Assembly (NCBI GenBank): GCA_015486145.1 | Contig: WFSH01000025.1 | Location: 1-7,203 of the forward strand | Length of the DNA stretch: 7,203 bases | Direction of reading: 5' to 3' | From: Mesoaciditogaceae bacterium | Lineage (GTDB): Bacteria > Thermotogota > Thermotogae > Mesoaciditogales > Mesoaciditogaceae | Shown: piece by piece, positions 1 to 7,111 of the stretch | How the letters are laid out: each line of letters begins with the position of its first letter | How positions within the stretch are numbered: the first letter of the stretch is position 1 | Notes under the pieces: generated by a model | Told to the model about the DNA's origin: nothing | Database searches by the model: none | What the model saw: the letters and a program-made list of their open reading frames with translations, nothing else | Made by a program: the position numbers and the translations under genes

Positions 1-1
1 C

Positions 2-1174
2 ATGAAGGATTTTGAGAATTTCGAATATTTTCTTCCCACAAGAGTAGTTTTTGGCACAGGCAGTATCGATAAACTTGAGAAGCTTTCCAAACCGCTTGGC
101 AAGAAAGCCCTGATCGTAACTGGCAAACACAGTACAAAAGCAAATGGATTGCTTGATAAAATAATACAAATGATGAAAAACACGGGGATAAAGGGAATAG
201 TTTTTGATGAGATCGTTCCAAATCCACTTTCCACAACAGTTGATAAAGGAGTAGATATTGTAAAAAACGAAAAATGTGACTTCGTCATTGGTGTTGGCGG
301 AGGTAGCTCAATAGATTCAGCAAAGATGATCTCCATGGTTTCTGAATCTGGCGGAAGTTGTTGGGAATACACAAACGTGGGCGGAGGTAAGAGACCGACA
401 AGTGCCTTGCCAATAGTTGCAATTCCCACAACACATGGTACCGGTACGGAAGCCGATCCATTTGCGGTGATCACAAACCCCGAGACTCATGAAAAAGTTG
501 GAGTGGGATTTGAAGAGATCTTTCCAACAGTATCAATAGTTGATCCAGAACTTATGATCACATTGCCTTCGTTCCAAACGGCATCAACTGGAATGGATGC
601 TTTCTATCACGCCATAGAATCTTACTTAAATGTGAATCACCAGCCAACGTCGGATTTACTTGCGCTTGAAGCCATATCACTCATAAATCATTACCTTCCT
701 ATAGCTTATGAAAACGGGGAAAATTTAGAAGCTCGAACAGCGCTTGCATGGGCAAGCACAGCTGCTGGTATGTGTGAAACGTTTTCTGGCTGTATTGCCA
801 ATCATTCCCTCGAGCACCCTTTGAGTGGGTACTACAACATCACCCATGGAGTGGGACTATGCGCCACCGGACCATCGTTTTTTGAGCACATCAGATCACA
901 TGTGAAAGATAGATTAGCCAAGGTAGCGGTTACTATGGGAGCTCCCGAAGCAATAGTGGATGTGGACGAACTTTCAAAAGTTGCCATCAGACTGATTGAA
1001 AAACTACAAAAGAGTGTCAATCTGGATGTTACCCTGGAAAAATTGGGCGTTGAGCGTTCTAAATTAAAACTTCTTGCCGATGTGGCAATGAAAACGATGG
1101 GAAGCCTCGTAGAGGTCACTCCTGGCAATCTTACGGTTGAAGATCTTGAAGAAATATACGAGAAGGCTTTTTAA
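2..1174 (+). CDS. Iron-containing alcohol dehydrogenase (group III)
   Basis: A 390-residue cytoplasmic oxidoreductase that would interconvert an alcohol and its aldehyde or ketone with NAD(P)H. The N-terminal dinucleotide domain (about 1-185) carries the GGGSSID motif at residues 99-105 and TTHGTGTE at 143-150. The C-terminal helical metal domain holds the four expected ligands: Asp199 and His203 in GMDAFYHA, His268 in NHSLEHP, and His282 in THGVG; the conserved His272 is also present. The spacing matches E. coli FucO (D196, H200, H263, H277). Residue 41 is Gly, in TGKHSTKANG, where FucO has the NADP-excluding Asp39, so NADP(H) use is plausible. The ATG begins at the second base of the window, so its ribosome site is not visible; the N-terminus starts as family members do. 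Length is normal and nothing is broken. It lies directly before threonine aldolase, which makes acetaldehyde as a natural substrate attractive, but substrate cannot be read from sequence. Confidence 0.93.
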   Translation: MKDFENFEYFLPTRVVFGTGSIDKLEKLSKPLGKKALIVTGKHSTKANGLLDKIIQMMKNTGIKGIVFDEIVPNPLSTTVDKGVDIVKNEKCDFVIGVGGGSSIDSAKMISMVSESGGSCWEYTNVGGGKRPTSALPIVAIPTTHGTGTEADPFAVITNPETHEKVGVGFEEIFPTVSIVDPELMITLPSFQTASTGMDAFYHAIESYLNVNHQPTSDLLALEAISLINHYLPIAYENGENLEARTALAWASTAAGMCETFSGCIANHSLEHPLSGYYNITHGVGLCATGPSFFEHIRSHVKDRLAKVAVTMGAPEAIVDVDELSKVAIRLIEKLQKSVNLDVTLEKLGVERSKLKLLADVAMKTMGSLVEVTPGNLTVEDLEEIYEKAF

Positions 1175-1189
1175 GTGAGGATGAGTTCA

Positions 1190-2227
1190 ATGAAAAAAAA
1201 GTATGTAGATATCCGAAGCGATACAGTTACCTTGCCAACTCAGAAAATGAGACAAGCGATGTTCGAGGCGGAAGTTGGTGACGATGTTTATGGAGACGAT
1301 CCAACCGTAAAAAGGCTGGAAGCACTTGCCGCAAAAAAAGTTGGTAAAGAGGCAGCGTTGTTTGTTCCATCTGGAACCTTTGGGAATGAGCTTGCCCTCT
1401 TTACCCATACAAAGCGAGGAGACGAAGTAATAGTTGACAAGAATTCGCACATAGTGATGCACGAAGTCGGGGCTTCGGCAGTAATAGCTGGCGTGCAATT
1501 ACGCACTTATGAATCTCACAACGGGATTCCCAATCCGAAAGAAATTGAATCTTTGATAAGAGAAAATGACATCCATTATCCCCCAACAGCCTTGATCTGC
1601 CTCGAAAACCCAAGTGGAATGGGAACCGTCATAGACTTAAAAACCATGAAGAAAATCTCACAAATTGCGCACGATCATAAGATACCTGTTCATCTTGACG
1701 GAGCGCGAATTTTCAACGCGGCTTGTACAATGAAGTTGGATGCCAAAGAGATAGCGGCATGCGCAGATAGTGTGATGTTTTGCCTTTCGAAGGGACTTGC
1801 GGCACCAATAGGGTCCATGTTGGCCGGCACAAAAGAATTCATTGAAAAAGCTCGAAAGGGAAGAAAACTCATGGGAGGAGGAATGCGCCAAGCCGGCGTT
1901 ATAGCTGCTGCGGGTATCGTTGCACTCGAAGAGATGGTGGAAAGATTGTGTGAAGATCATGAAAACGCCAAATTTCTTGCTGACATGCTTGATAAATTTG
2001 AAGAAATAGAAGTGATGAGAGAAAGATTGCAAATAAATATGGTTTTCTTTAAATTCAAAAAAGAGATAAACACCAAGGCCTTTATTTCTTACATGTTTAA
2101 AAATGGAATAAAAATTAATCCCCCAGAGGCTGGAGAATACAGATTCGTCACCAACAAAGATGTTACAAAAGAGTCTTTGAATTTTGTCATTGATACGGTG
2201 GAGAATTTCTTAAAATCGTCCAAATAA
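1190..2227 (+). CDS. ltaE: Low-specificity L-threonine aldolase
   Basis: A PLP enzyme of fold type I, aspartate aminotransferase superfamily, cleaving L-threonine or L-allo-threonine to glycine and acetaldehyde. From ATG 1190 it has 345 residues, close to the family norm. Visible marks are RSDTVT near the N-terminus, GDDVYGDDPT, SH (His87, PLP-stacking), DIH (His129, equivalent to E. coli His126), HLDGARIFNA (Asp170 and Arg173), CLSKGL (Lys201, the Schiff-base lysine) and GGGMRQAG. The usual ENTHN loop is replaced by ENPSGMGTV. Three in-frame starts exist: GTG 1175, ATG 1181 and ATG 1190. I prefer 1190 because GAGG at 1177-1180 lies 9 nt upstream and the protein then begins MKKKYVDIRSDTVT, as homologues do; the GTG could use AAGG at 1163-1166. 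The gene follows the alcohol dehydrogenase with a 15-nt gap (none if GTG is used), so cotranscription is very likely. Its acetaldehyde could feed that enzyme. Confidence 0.94.
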   Translation: MKKKYVDIRSDTVTLPTQKMRQAMFEAEVGDDVYGDDPTVKRLEALAAKKVGKEAALFVPSGTFGNELALFTHTKRGDEVIVDKNSHIVMHEVGASAVIAGVQLRTYESHNGIPNPKEIESLIRENDIHYPPTALICLENPSGMGTVIDLKTMKKISQIAHDHKIPVHLDGARIFNAACTMKLDAKEIAACADSVMFCLSKGLAAPIGSMLAGTKEFIEKARKGRKLMGGGMRQAGVIAAAGIVALEEMVERLCEDHENAKFLADMLDKFEEIEVMRERLQINMVFFKFKKEINTKAFISYMFKNGIKINPPEAGEYRFVTNKDVTKESLNFVIDTVENFLKSSK

Positions 2228-2284
2228 TGCAATTTTAGGGCTCTCTTCATTTTTGTGTGGGTAAAATATACAGTGATCATTTGT

Positions 2285-2310
2285 AAAGCGGTGCTAAAAT
2301 GTCAAAGAAT
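2285..2310 (+). promoter_or_regulatory. 26-bp block shared with GH1 upstream region; probable extended -10 promoter
   Basis: This block is the exact reverse complement of 6919-6944. It contains TGC followed by TAAAAT (2292-2300), a good extended -10 element, with no convincing -35 at 16-18 bp. A start near 2307 would give a leader of about 80 nt before the tricorn ATG at 2388. The 40 nt after the block are about 70% identical to the GH1 leader without gaps, ending in a shared GAAGAG. The identity is seen directly; promoter function is inferred. It could instead be a remnant of a dispersed intergenic repeat. The gap 2228-2387 shows no GC-rich terminator after the aldolase, so some readthrough into tricorn is possible. 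Confidence 0.55.
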
Positions 2311-2372
2311 ATCGCTATTTGAAAAATGCTATCCACACGATCGCGAAGAGAATCTATTTTTTCAAATTCAAG

Positions 2373-2380
2373 AAGGAGGA
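2373..2380 (+). promoter_or_regulatory. Strong ribosome binding site deciding the tricorn start
   Basis: AAGGAGGA matches the anti-Shine-Dalgarno closely. It ends its core 8 nt before ATG 2388, while the in-frame ATG 2382 is only 2 nt away and too close. This sets the start at 2388 and excludes the longer open frame running back to TTG 2319. Confidence 0.85.
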
Positions 2381-2387
2381 AATGATC

Positions 2388-5300
2388 ATGGTGGATCAGT
2401 TTGAAGGCTACTATCGATACCCAACGATTTACAAAGATAACGTGGTATTCGTCGCTGAAGATGATTTGTGGGTAACAAAGATCAACGACGGGGTAGCACA
2501 AAGGCTCACGGCCAACCTGGGAGAAGTTACGAACCCTTTTTTCTCACCTTGTGGCAAATGGCTGGCTTTTGTTGGACGTGAAGAAGGTCATTCTGAAGTC
2601 TACGTTATGCCATCTGTTGGGGGTGTGGCAAAAAGGCTCACCTATCTCGGTAGCGATCTTGTGGTTGTTGGTTGGCATGGAACAGAGATAGTTTTCGCAA
2701 CAAACTACCATCAACCATTTGTTAGAGCTTTTGAGCTCTACACGGTTGATCTGAATGGAAGTGCACCGAAAAAACTTCCTTTTGGGCTAGCGAGAAACGT
2801 TAGTTTTGGAGAAAAGGGCGTGGTTATAGGCAGAAACACGGGGGATCCAGCAAGATGGAAACGTTACAGAGGAGGAACTGCAGGAGAGATATGGATAGAT
2901 GAAAGCGGAAACGGTGATTTTAGAAAACTCATCAATTTGAGGGGAAATCTTGCCAACCCCATGTGGATAGATGAAAGAATATACTTTGTTTCAGACCATG
3001 AGGGAGTGGGGAACATATATTCTTGTCTTCCAAATGGAAAAAACCTGAAAAAGCACACCAACCACGAAGACTTTTACGTCAGGAACGCCTCCACTGATGG
3101 TCATCGCATCGTTTATCACGCGGGAGCTGATATTTACGTTTTTGATCCGCAAGAGGAGAAAAATTTCAAAATTCAGATCGTGTATCACAGTCCCGCAATC
3201 CAACGCAGCAGAAAGTTTGTGGATGCCGAAAAATATTTTGAAGATTACGCACTCTCACAAGATGGAAAAATGCTCGCCACGGTTGTTCGCGGTGGATCTT
3301 TCACATTTTCCAATTGGGAAGGAGCGGTTATAAGACAACGCTCTGACAGCAACGTGAGACATAGATTAACTCGCTGGTTGAACGACAAAAAGCGTGTGGT
3401 GCTTGTCAGCGATGAAGGAGGAGAAGAGCACCTTGAAATACATTGGATCGACGGAGTCAAAGAGCCGATAAAACTTTTAGGATTGAATATGGGAAGGCCT
3501 TATGAAATGAAGGTATCTCCCAAAAGTGATGAGGTAATTCTTTCCAACCACAGAAACGAATTGATATGGATAAATCTAAAAAGTGGAGAACTCAAAAAGA
3601 TCGATGAAAACAAACATGATGTTGTAAGAGGATTCAGCTGGTCGCCCGATGGAAGATGGATTGCATATTCTATGAATGTGAGCCGACTCTTAAGCGTGAT
3701 AAAAATTTACGATACACACTCTGGTGATTTTTATGAAATCACCAAACCCGTACTTCGAGATGTTTTCCCAACCTTCGACCCAAAGGGTAGATATCTTTAC
3801 TTCCTATCACACAGAATTTTTGATCCGGTTTATGATAACATGCAGTTTGATTTTGGGTTCCCGAAGGGGATGAAGCCTTACCTCATTACCTTGAGAAAAG
3901 ATCTAAAAAATCCGTTTACTTCCCAAGATGATGACCTTGAAAAAACTGATCAGAAAGAAAAAGAATTAAAAGTAAAAATAGACTTTGAAGATATAAAAGA
4001 AAGGCTCATCCCGTTTCCTGTGAGTGAGGGTATATACACATCCATAGCTGCAAACGATCACCAGATTTTTTACACCGTTTACCCGGTAGAGGGAATGAAA
4101 GATTTGGATTGGCTTGCAAAGGAACCACCGGCAAAGGCCTCTTTGAAGATCTTCGATTTCAAAAAACGAGAAGAAACCACATTCTTAGATGGCATCACGA
4201 ACTTTAAGCTATCGGGAGATGGAAAATTTGTGGCGGTTAGAGTGGGAAATCGCCTACGTGTGATCGAAACAAAGAGCAATCCCAAAGAACTGCCAAATGA
4301 AGATAAACCTTCCAGAAAAACTGGATGGATTGCACTTTCACGTGTGAAGGTTTCAGTTGACCCATTGAGTGAATGGCGTCAGATGTTCAGAGAAGCTTGG
4401 AGATTGCAAAGAGATTATTACTGGGTTGAAGACATGGCAGGTATTGATTGGAGGAAAATTTTTGATAAATACTATCCACTCGTGGATCGTGTCGCCTCAA
4501 GAAGTGAATTTTCGGATCTCTTATGGGAACTTCAAGGTGAGCTTGGAACGTCTCATGCTTACGAATTGGGAGGAGATTACAGAACAAAGCCCGAATATAA
4601 AATTGGGTTTTTGGGAGCCGACTTCACCTACGATTCCGATCACGATACTTATGTTGTAACGCACATAGTAAACGGTGATGTTTGGGATGACAAGTACGCT
4701 CCTCCTTTGAAAAGCTTAGGTATTAATGTGGAAGAGGGAATGTACCTTTTAGCTATAAACGGTCGAAAACTTGACAAGAACTTTTCTCCAGAAAAAGCGC
4801 TCGTGAATTTGGCCGGTCAGGAAGTTCAACTCACAGTGGCAAAAGACTTAAATTCTCCACGAACAGTTTCCGTCAAAACGGTGGCAAACGAAATGAAGAT
4901 GAGATACAGAGAATGGGTTGAGAAAAACAGAGAATATGTTCACAACAACACCAAAGGAAGAGTCGGTTACATTCACATCCCCGATATGGTGGCAGAGGGC
5001 TATGCGGAATTTCACCGGTACTTTCTCGCTGAATTGGATCACGAGGGATTGATCGTGGATGTCAGATTTAACAGGGGAGGATCCGTCTCACAACTCATAC
5101 TCGAAAAACTCGCCAGAAAACGCATTGGATACGATCTGACAAGATGGATGGGAGCTCAACCTTATCCCACAGAATCACCTTACGGTGCTGTAGTCGCTTT
5201 GACAAATGAACATGCCGGATCGGATGGAGATATTTTCAGTCACTCTTTCAAATTGATGAAACTTGGAAAACTCATTGGTCGCCGTACATGGGGCGGTGTC

Positions 5301-5558
5301 ATTGGAATATGGCCCAGAAATTGGTTGGTGGATGGAACGATAACGACGCAGCCAGAATTCTCTTTCTGGTTCAAAGATGTTGGATGGGGCGTTGAGAATT
5401 ATGGAACGGATCCAGACATTGAAGTGGATATAACACCCAAAGATTATGCAATCGGAAAAGATCCACAATTGGACAGAGCAATTGAAGAGATTCTCAAGGA
5501 AATCGAAAAGAATCCGCCGCTCAAACCGAACTTTGGTGACATCCCCCGAAAAGGATAA
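2388..5558 (+). CDS. tri: Tricorn protease (S41 family, beta-propeller and PDZ domains)
   Basis: A 1056-residue cytoplasmic peptidase, close to the 1071 residues of Thermoplasma acidophilum tricorn, whose hexamer cuts peptides released by the proteasome or similar machines. By comparison, the layout is a six-bladed beta-propeller (about 10-280), a seven-bladed propeller (about 300-655; strand motifs such as FSWSPDGRWIAY), helical C1 (about 660-722), PDZ (about 735-833) and catalytic C2 (about 834-1040). All active-site residues are present: Ser722 and His723 in GTSHAYE, nucleophile Ser945 with Asp946 in AGSDGD, and Glu1003 in GVENYGT. Asp916 in KRIGYD corresponds to tricorn Asp936, which favours basic P1 residues. 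There is no signal peptide. It stands alone on its strand; no tricorn-interacting aminopeptidase (F1-F3) gene is in the window. It converges on GH1 and shares a terminator and an upstream 26-bp block with it. The reading frame is intact, so I expect an active enzyme. Confidence 0.95.
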   Translation: MVDQFEGYYRYPTIYKDNVVFVAEDDLWVTKINDGVAQRLTANLGEVTNPFFSPCGKWLAFVGREEGHSEVYVMPSVGGVAKRLTYLGSDLVVVGWHGTEIVFATNYHQPFVRAFELYTVDLNGSAPKKLPFGLARNVSFGEKGVVIGRNTGDPARWKRYRGGTAGEIWIDESGNGDFRKLINLRGNLANPMWIDERIYFVSDHEGVGNIYSCLPNGKNLKKHTNHEDFYVRNASTDGHRIVYHAGADIYVFDPQEEKNFKIQIVYHSPAIQRSRKFVDAEKYFEDYALSQDGKMLATVVRGGSFTFSNWEGAVIRQRSDSNVRHRLTRWLNDKKRVVLVSDEGGEEHLEIHWIDGVKEPIKLLGLNMGRPYEMKVSPKSDEVILSNHRNELIWINLKSGELKKIDENKHDVVRGFSWSPDGRWIAYSMNVSRLLSVIKIYDTHSGDFYEITKPVLRDVFPTFDPKGRYLYFLSHRIFDPVYDNMQFDFGFPKGMKPYLITLRKDLKNPFTSQDDDLEKTDQKEKELKVKIDFEDIKERLIPFPVSEGIYTSIAANDHQIFYTVYPVEGMKDLDWLAKEPPAKASLKIFDFKKREETTFLDGITNFKLSGDGKFVAVRVGNRLRVIETKSNPKELPNEDKPSRKTGWIALSRVKVSVDPLSEWRQMFREAWRLQRDYYWVEDMAGIDWRKIFDKYYPLVDRVASRSEFSDLLWELQGELGTSHAYELGGDYRTKPEYKIGFLGADFTYDSDHDTYVVTHIVNGDVWDDKYAPPLKSLGINVEEGMYLLAINGRKLDKNFSPEKALVNLAGQEVQLTVAKDLNSPRTVSVKTVANEMKMRYREWVEKNREYVHNNTKGRVGYIHIPDMVAEGYAEFHRYFLAELDHEGLIVDVRFNRGGSVSQLILEKLARKRIGYDLTRWMGAQPYPTESPYGAVVALTNEHAGSDGDIFSHSFKLMKLGKLIGRRTWGGVIGIWPRNWLVDGTITTQPEFSFWFKDVGWGVENYGTDPDIEVDITPKDYAIGKDPQLDRAIEEILKEIEKNPPLKPNFGDIPRKG

Positions 5559-5576
5559 CCATTCTTTTAAATGTTC

Positions 5577-5617
5577 TTGAGAAAAGCGCGCCTTTAACCC
5601 TGGCGCGTTTTTCTCAA
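5577..5617. terminator. Bidirectional intrinsic terminator between tricorn and GH1
   Basis: The arms TTGAGAAAAGCGCGCC (5577-5592) and GGCGCGTTTTTCTCAA (5602-5617) pair over 16 positions, with one G-T wobble (5586/5608), around a 9-nt loop. The GC core CGCGCC/GGCGCG (5587-5592 with 5602-5607) is followed by five T on the plus strand and four T on the minus strand, so it can stop transcription both ways. It lies 18 nt after the tricorn stop. On the minus strand the GH1 stop codon (5614-5616) falls within the stem. Confidence 0.9.
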
Positions 5618-6837
5618 AGTTGGCCTGAGCACACTTTTGAATAAAATTCTCCACTCTTTCTCAACGTTCTCTCAAAAGTTTTGAAATTCGTGCTGTACAA
5701 CCCGAAACGCGGTTTGAACCCCTCGGCCCATTCAAAATTATCCATCAGAGACCAGTGAAAATACCCCTTGAGCTTTACGCCTTCAGAAACGCTTATACTT
5801 AAAGATTCGAGTATTTTCAGAATATATTTGATCCTCACTTTATCTTCTTCATCTGCCACGCCATTTTCTGTAACGATTATGGGAGTTTTGTACCTTTTCC
5901 ACACATTTTTTATGATATCCTTGATACCTTGAGGATACAACTCGTAACCCATATCAGTTTTCGGCAGATTGCCAGATGAGATTTTAGGGGTGAGGCCAAA
6001 GTGCACCAAAAAACGAGTGTAGTAATTTATTCCTATGAAATCGAGTTTTTTCCCTTTTGGAAGGGATATTTTACCAACTGGTGAATGGATTTTTCCAAAA
6101 AAAACGGCGTCGAGAAAAGCAAAATTGTACTGATAATTAACGATTTTTGTCAAGAGAAAATCCAATGGAATTGGCGTCTTCGGCCTAAAACTTGCCATGT
6201 TCATAGCTGTTGACACCTTTGCATCTGGTACTTTGGAATGTATGAGATCGTACGTTTTGGAATGAGCAAGTGCCATGTTCGCGAGAACTCTTTTTGCTTT
6301 TTTACGATCTTTAATTTCGGGTGGCCAATATCCACTTAAATATCCAAAGAGGACGTACACGTTTGGTTCGTTGATCGTTATGAAGTATTTAACATCACCT
6401 ATGGTCTCCACTACTTTTTGCACGTATCTGAGAAAGAATGCTATGGATTTTTTTGATTCCCATCCCCCTTTTTCCACAAGCCAAATTGGGTTTGTAAAAT
6501 GATGAAGAGTTACCATGGGTTCAATTCCTCTTTTCCTCATGTAACTCACTTCATCTGCGTAATGGCTCAAGACGTCCTGATCAAATTTCCCTTCTTCCGG
6601 CTCGATCTTTGCCCATTCTACCGAGAATCTAAACGCGTTGACGTTTAACTTTTTTGCAAGATCGATGTCTTGTCGATACAATTCGTACGAATTGCAAGCC
6701 ATTCCAGAGCGTTCTCCACCTTTAACTTTCCCTTCCGTTTCAAATTTCCACCAATCACTGTTCGTGTTGTTACCCTCGGTTTGATGGGCCGCTGTTGACA
6801 CTCCCCACAAAAAGTCATCACCAAAGTCGAATTTCAA
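5614..6837 (-). CDS. GH1 beta-glycosidase (beta-glucosidase type)
   Basis: A 407-residue retaining glycoside hydrolase of family 1 ((beta/alpha)8 barrel), somewhat shorter than the usual 440-450. It has no signal peptide, so it should act in the cytoplasm on imported beta-linked di- or oligosaccharides. Motifs: FLWGVSTAAHQTEG at the N-terminus with Gln19 for substrate, LHHFTNP (His112/113), acid/base Glu157 in ITINEP, NYY at 271-273, nucleophile Glu324 in IVTENG, and HWSLMDNFEW with Glu369 and Trp370. The Glu-Trp pair at the -1 subsite fits free sugars rather than 6-phosphosugars; exact specificity (gluco, galacto, fuco) is not readable. The start is TTG at 6837, supported by GGGAGGG 8 nt upstream and by the family N-terminus beginning right there. 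It is convergent with tricorn, with no sugar transporter or regulator gene beside it in the window. Its leader begins with the same 26-bp block as that of tricorn. Confidence 0.94.
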   Translation of the reverse strand: MKFDFGDDFLWGVSTAAHQTEGNNTNSDWWKFETEGKVKGGERSGMACNSYELYRQDIDLAKKLNVNAFRFSVEWAKIEPEEGKFDQDVLSHYADEVSYMRKRGIEPMVTLHHFTNPIWLVEKGGWESKKSIAFFLRYVQKVVETIGDVKYFITINEPNVYVLFGYLSGYWPPEIKDRKKAKRVLANMALAHSKTYDLIHSKVPDAKVSTAMNMASFRPKTPIPLDFLLTKIVNYQYNFAFLDAVFFGKIHSPVGKISLPKGKKLDFIGINYYTRFLVHFGLTPKISSGNLPKTDMGYELYPQGIKDIIKNVWKRYKTPIIVTENGVADEEDKVRIKYILKILESLSISVSEGVKLKGYFHWSLMDNFEWAEGFKPRFGLYSTNFKTFERTLRKSGEFYSKVCSGQL

Positions 6838-6844
6838 AACAATT

Positions 6845-6851
6845 CCCTCCC
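6845..6851 (-). promoter_or_regulatory. Ribosome binding site supporting the TTG start of GH1
   Basis: On the minus strand GGGAGGG stands with its core 8 nt before TTG 6837-6835. No in-frame ATG or GTG lies at suitable spacing, so the TTG is the likely initiator. Confidence 0.8.
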
Positions 6852-6918
6852 TGAGTCCCTACAATGGATCTCTTGGACCTCTTCACAATAGTGTTGGTAA
6901 CATATTTCGAATAACTGC

Positions 6919-6944
6919 ATTCTTTGACATTTTAGCACCGCTTT
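6919..6944 (-). promoter_or_regulatory. Second copy of the 26-bp block; probable extended -10 promoter of GH1
   Basis: Read on the minus strand this is identical over 26 nt to 2285-2310 and sits 81 nt before the GH1 start. The extended -10 TGC TAAAAT is at 6937-6929. A weak -35 (TTGCTG, 6955-6950) would leave a 15-nt spacer; a perfect TTGACA at 6980-6975 is about 40 nt upstream of the -10, too far to pair with it. The following leader is about 70% identical to the tricorn leader for 40 nt. Confidence 0.55.
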
Positions 6945-7010
6945 TCAAGCAGCAAGTGTAATCTTTTGAAGCCTTGTCAAAACTGATTCAGACGTTTGTT
7001 CCATACAAGA

Positions 7011-7077
7011 TGCTCATAACAGAGCACGCTGCATACTAACATCCTGTTAGATTCGCTTTCTCGGCACGTCCTGTGCC
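7011..7077 (-). repeat. Cluster of three short hairpins, two with a common loop core
   Basis: On the minus strand there are GGCAC-AGGAC-GTGCC (7077-7063), CTAAC-AGGAT-GTTAG (7050-7036) and TGCTC-TGTTAT-GAGCA (7026-7011), with centres 27 and about 25 nt apart. The first two share the core ACAGGAYGT but differ in the outer stem bases, which still pair. This suggests an intergenic repeat family or a structured RNA; I cannot name it. No credible gene covers it. Confidence 0.5.
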
Positions 7078-7111
7078 TCTCATCGCAGCTATCGCTTTGG
7101 TCGTGAAAATG

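Noticed and set aside
2211..2238. Possible terminator after threonine aldolase (TAAAAT ... ATTTTA)
   Set aside because: Only a six-base A/T stem with a long loop and no GC core or T run; not a credible intrinsic terminator.
2262..2270. TAAAATATA as a separate -10 element upstream of tricorn
   Set aside because: No acceptable -35 or extended TG lies at proper spacing, and it is not shared with GH1; it remains only a weak candidate.
2352..2380. The tricorn leader can be read as FFKFKKE, the same seven residues as inside threonine aldolase (near 2044-2064), with only synonymous differences
   Set aside because: The stretch is short and A/T/purine-rich, and in the leader it is mostly the ribosome site; chance is the simpler explanation.
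2319..2387. In-frame extension of tricorn upstream to TTG 2319
   Set aside because: The ribosome site at 2373-2380 fits ATG 2388, and the extension overlaps the conserved noncoding leader.
5175..5654. 159-codon open frame on the minus strand
   Set aside because: It overlaps the catalytic C2 domain of tricorn in antisense and has no protein-like features; shadow frame.
6975..6980. Perfect TTGACA on the minus strand upstream of GH1
   Set aside because: No -10-like hexamer lies 16-18 nt downstream; the TAAAAT in the shared block is about 40 nt away.
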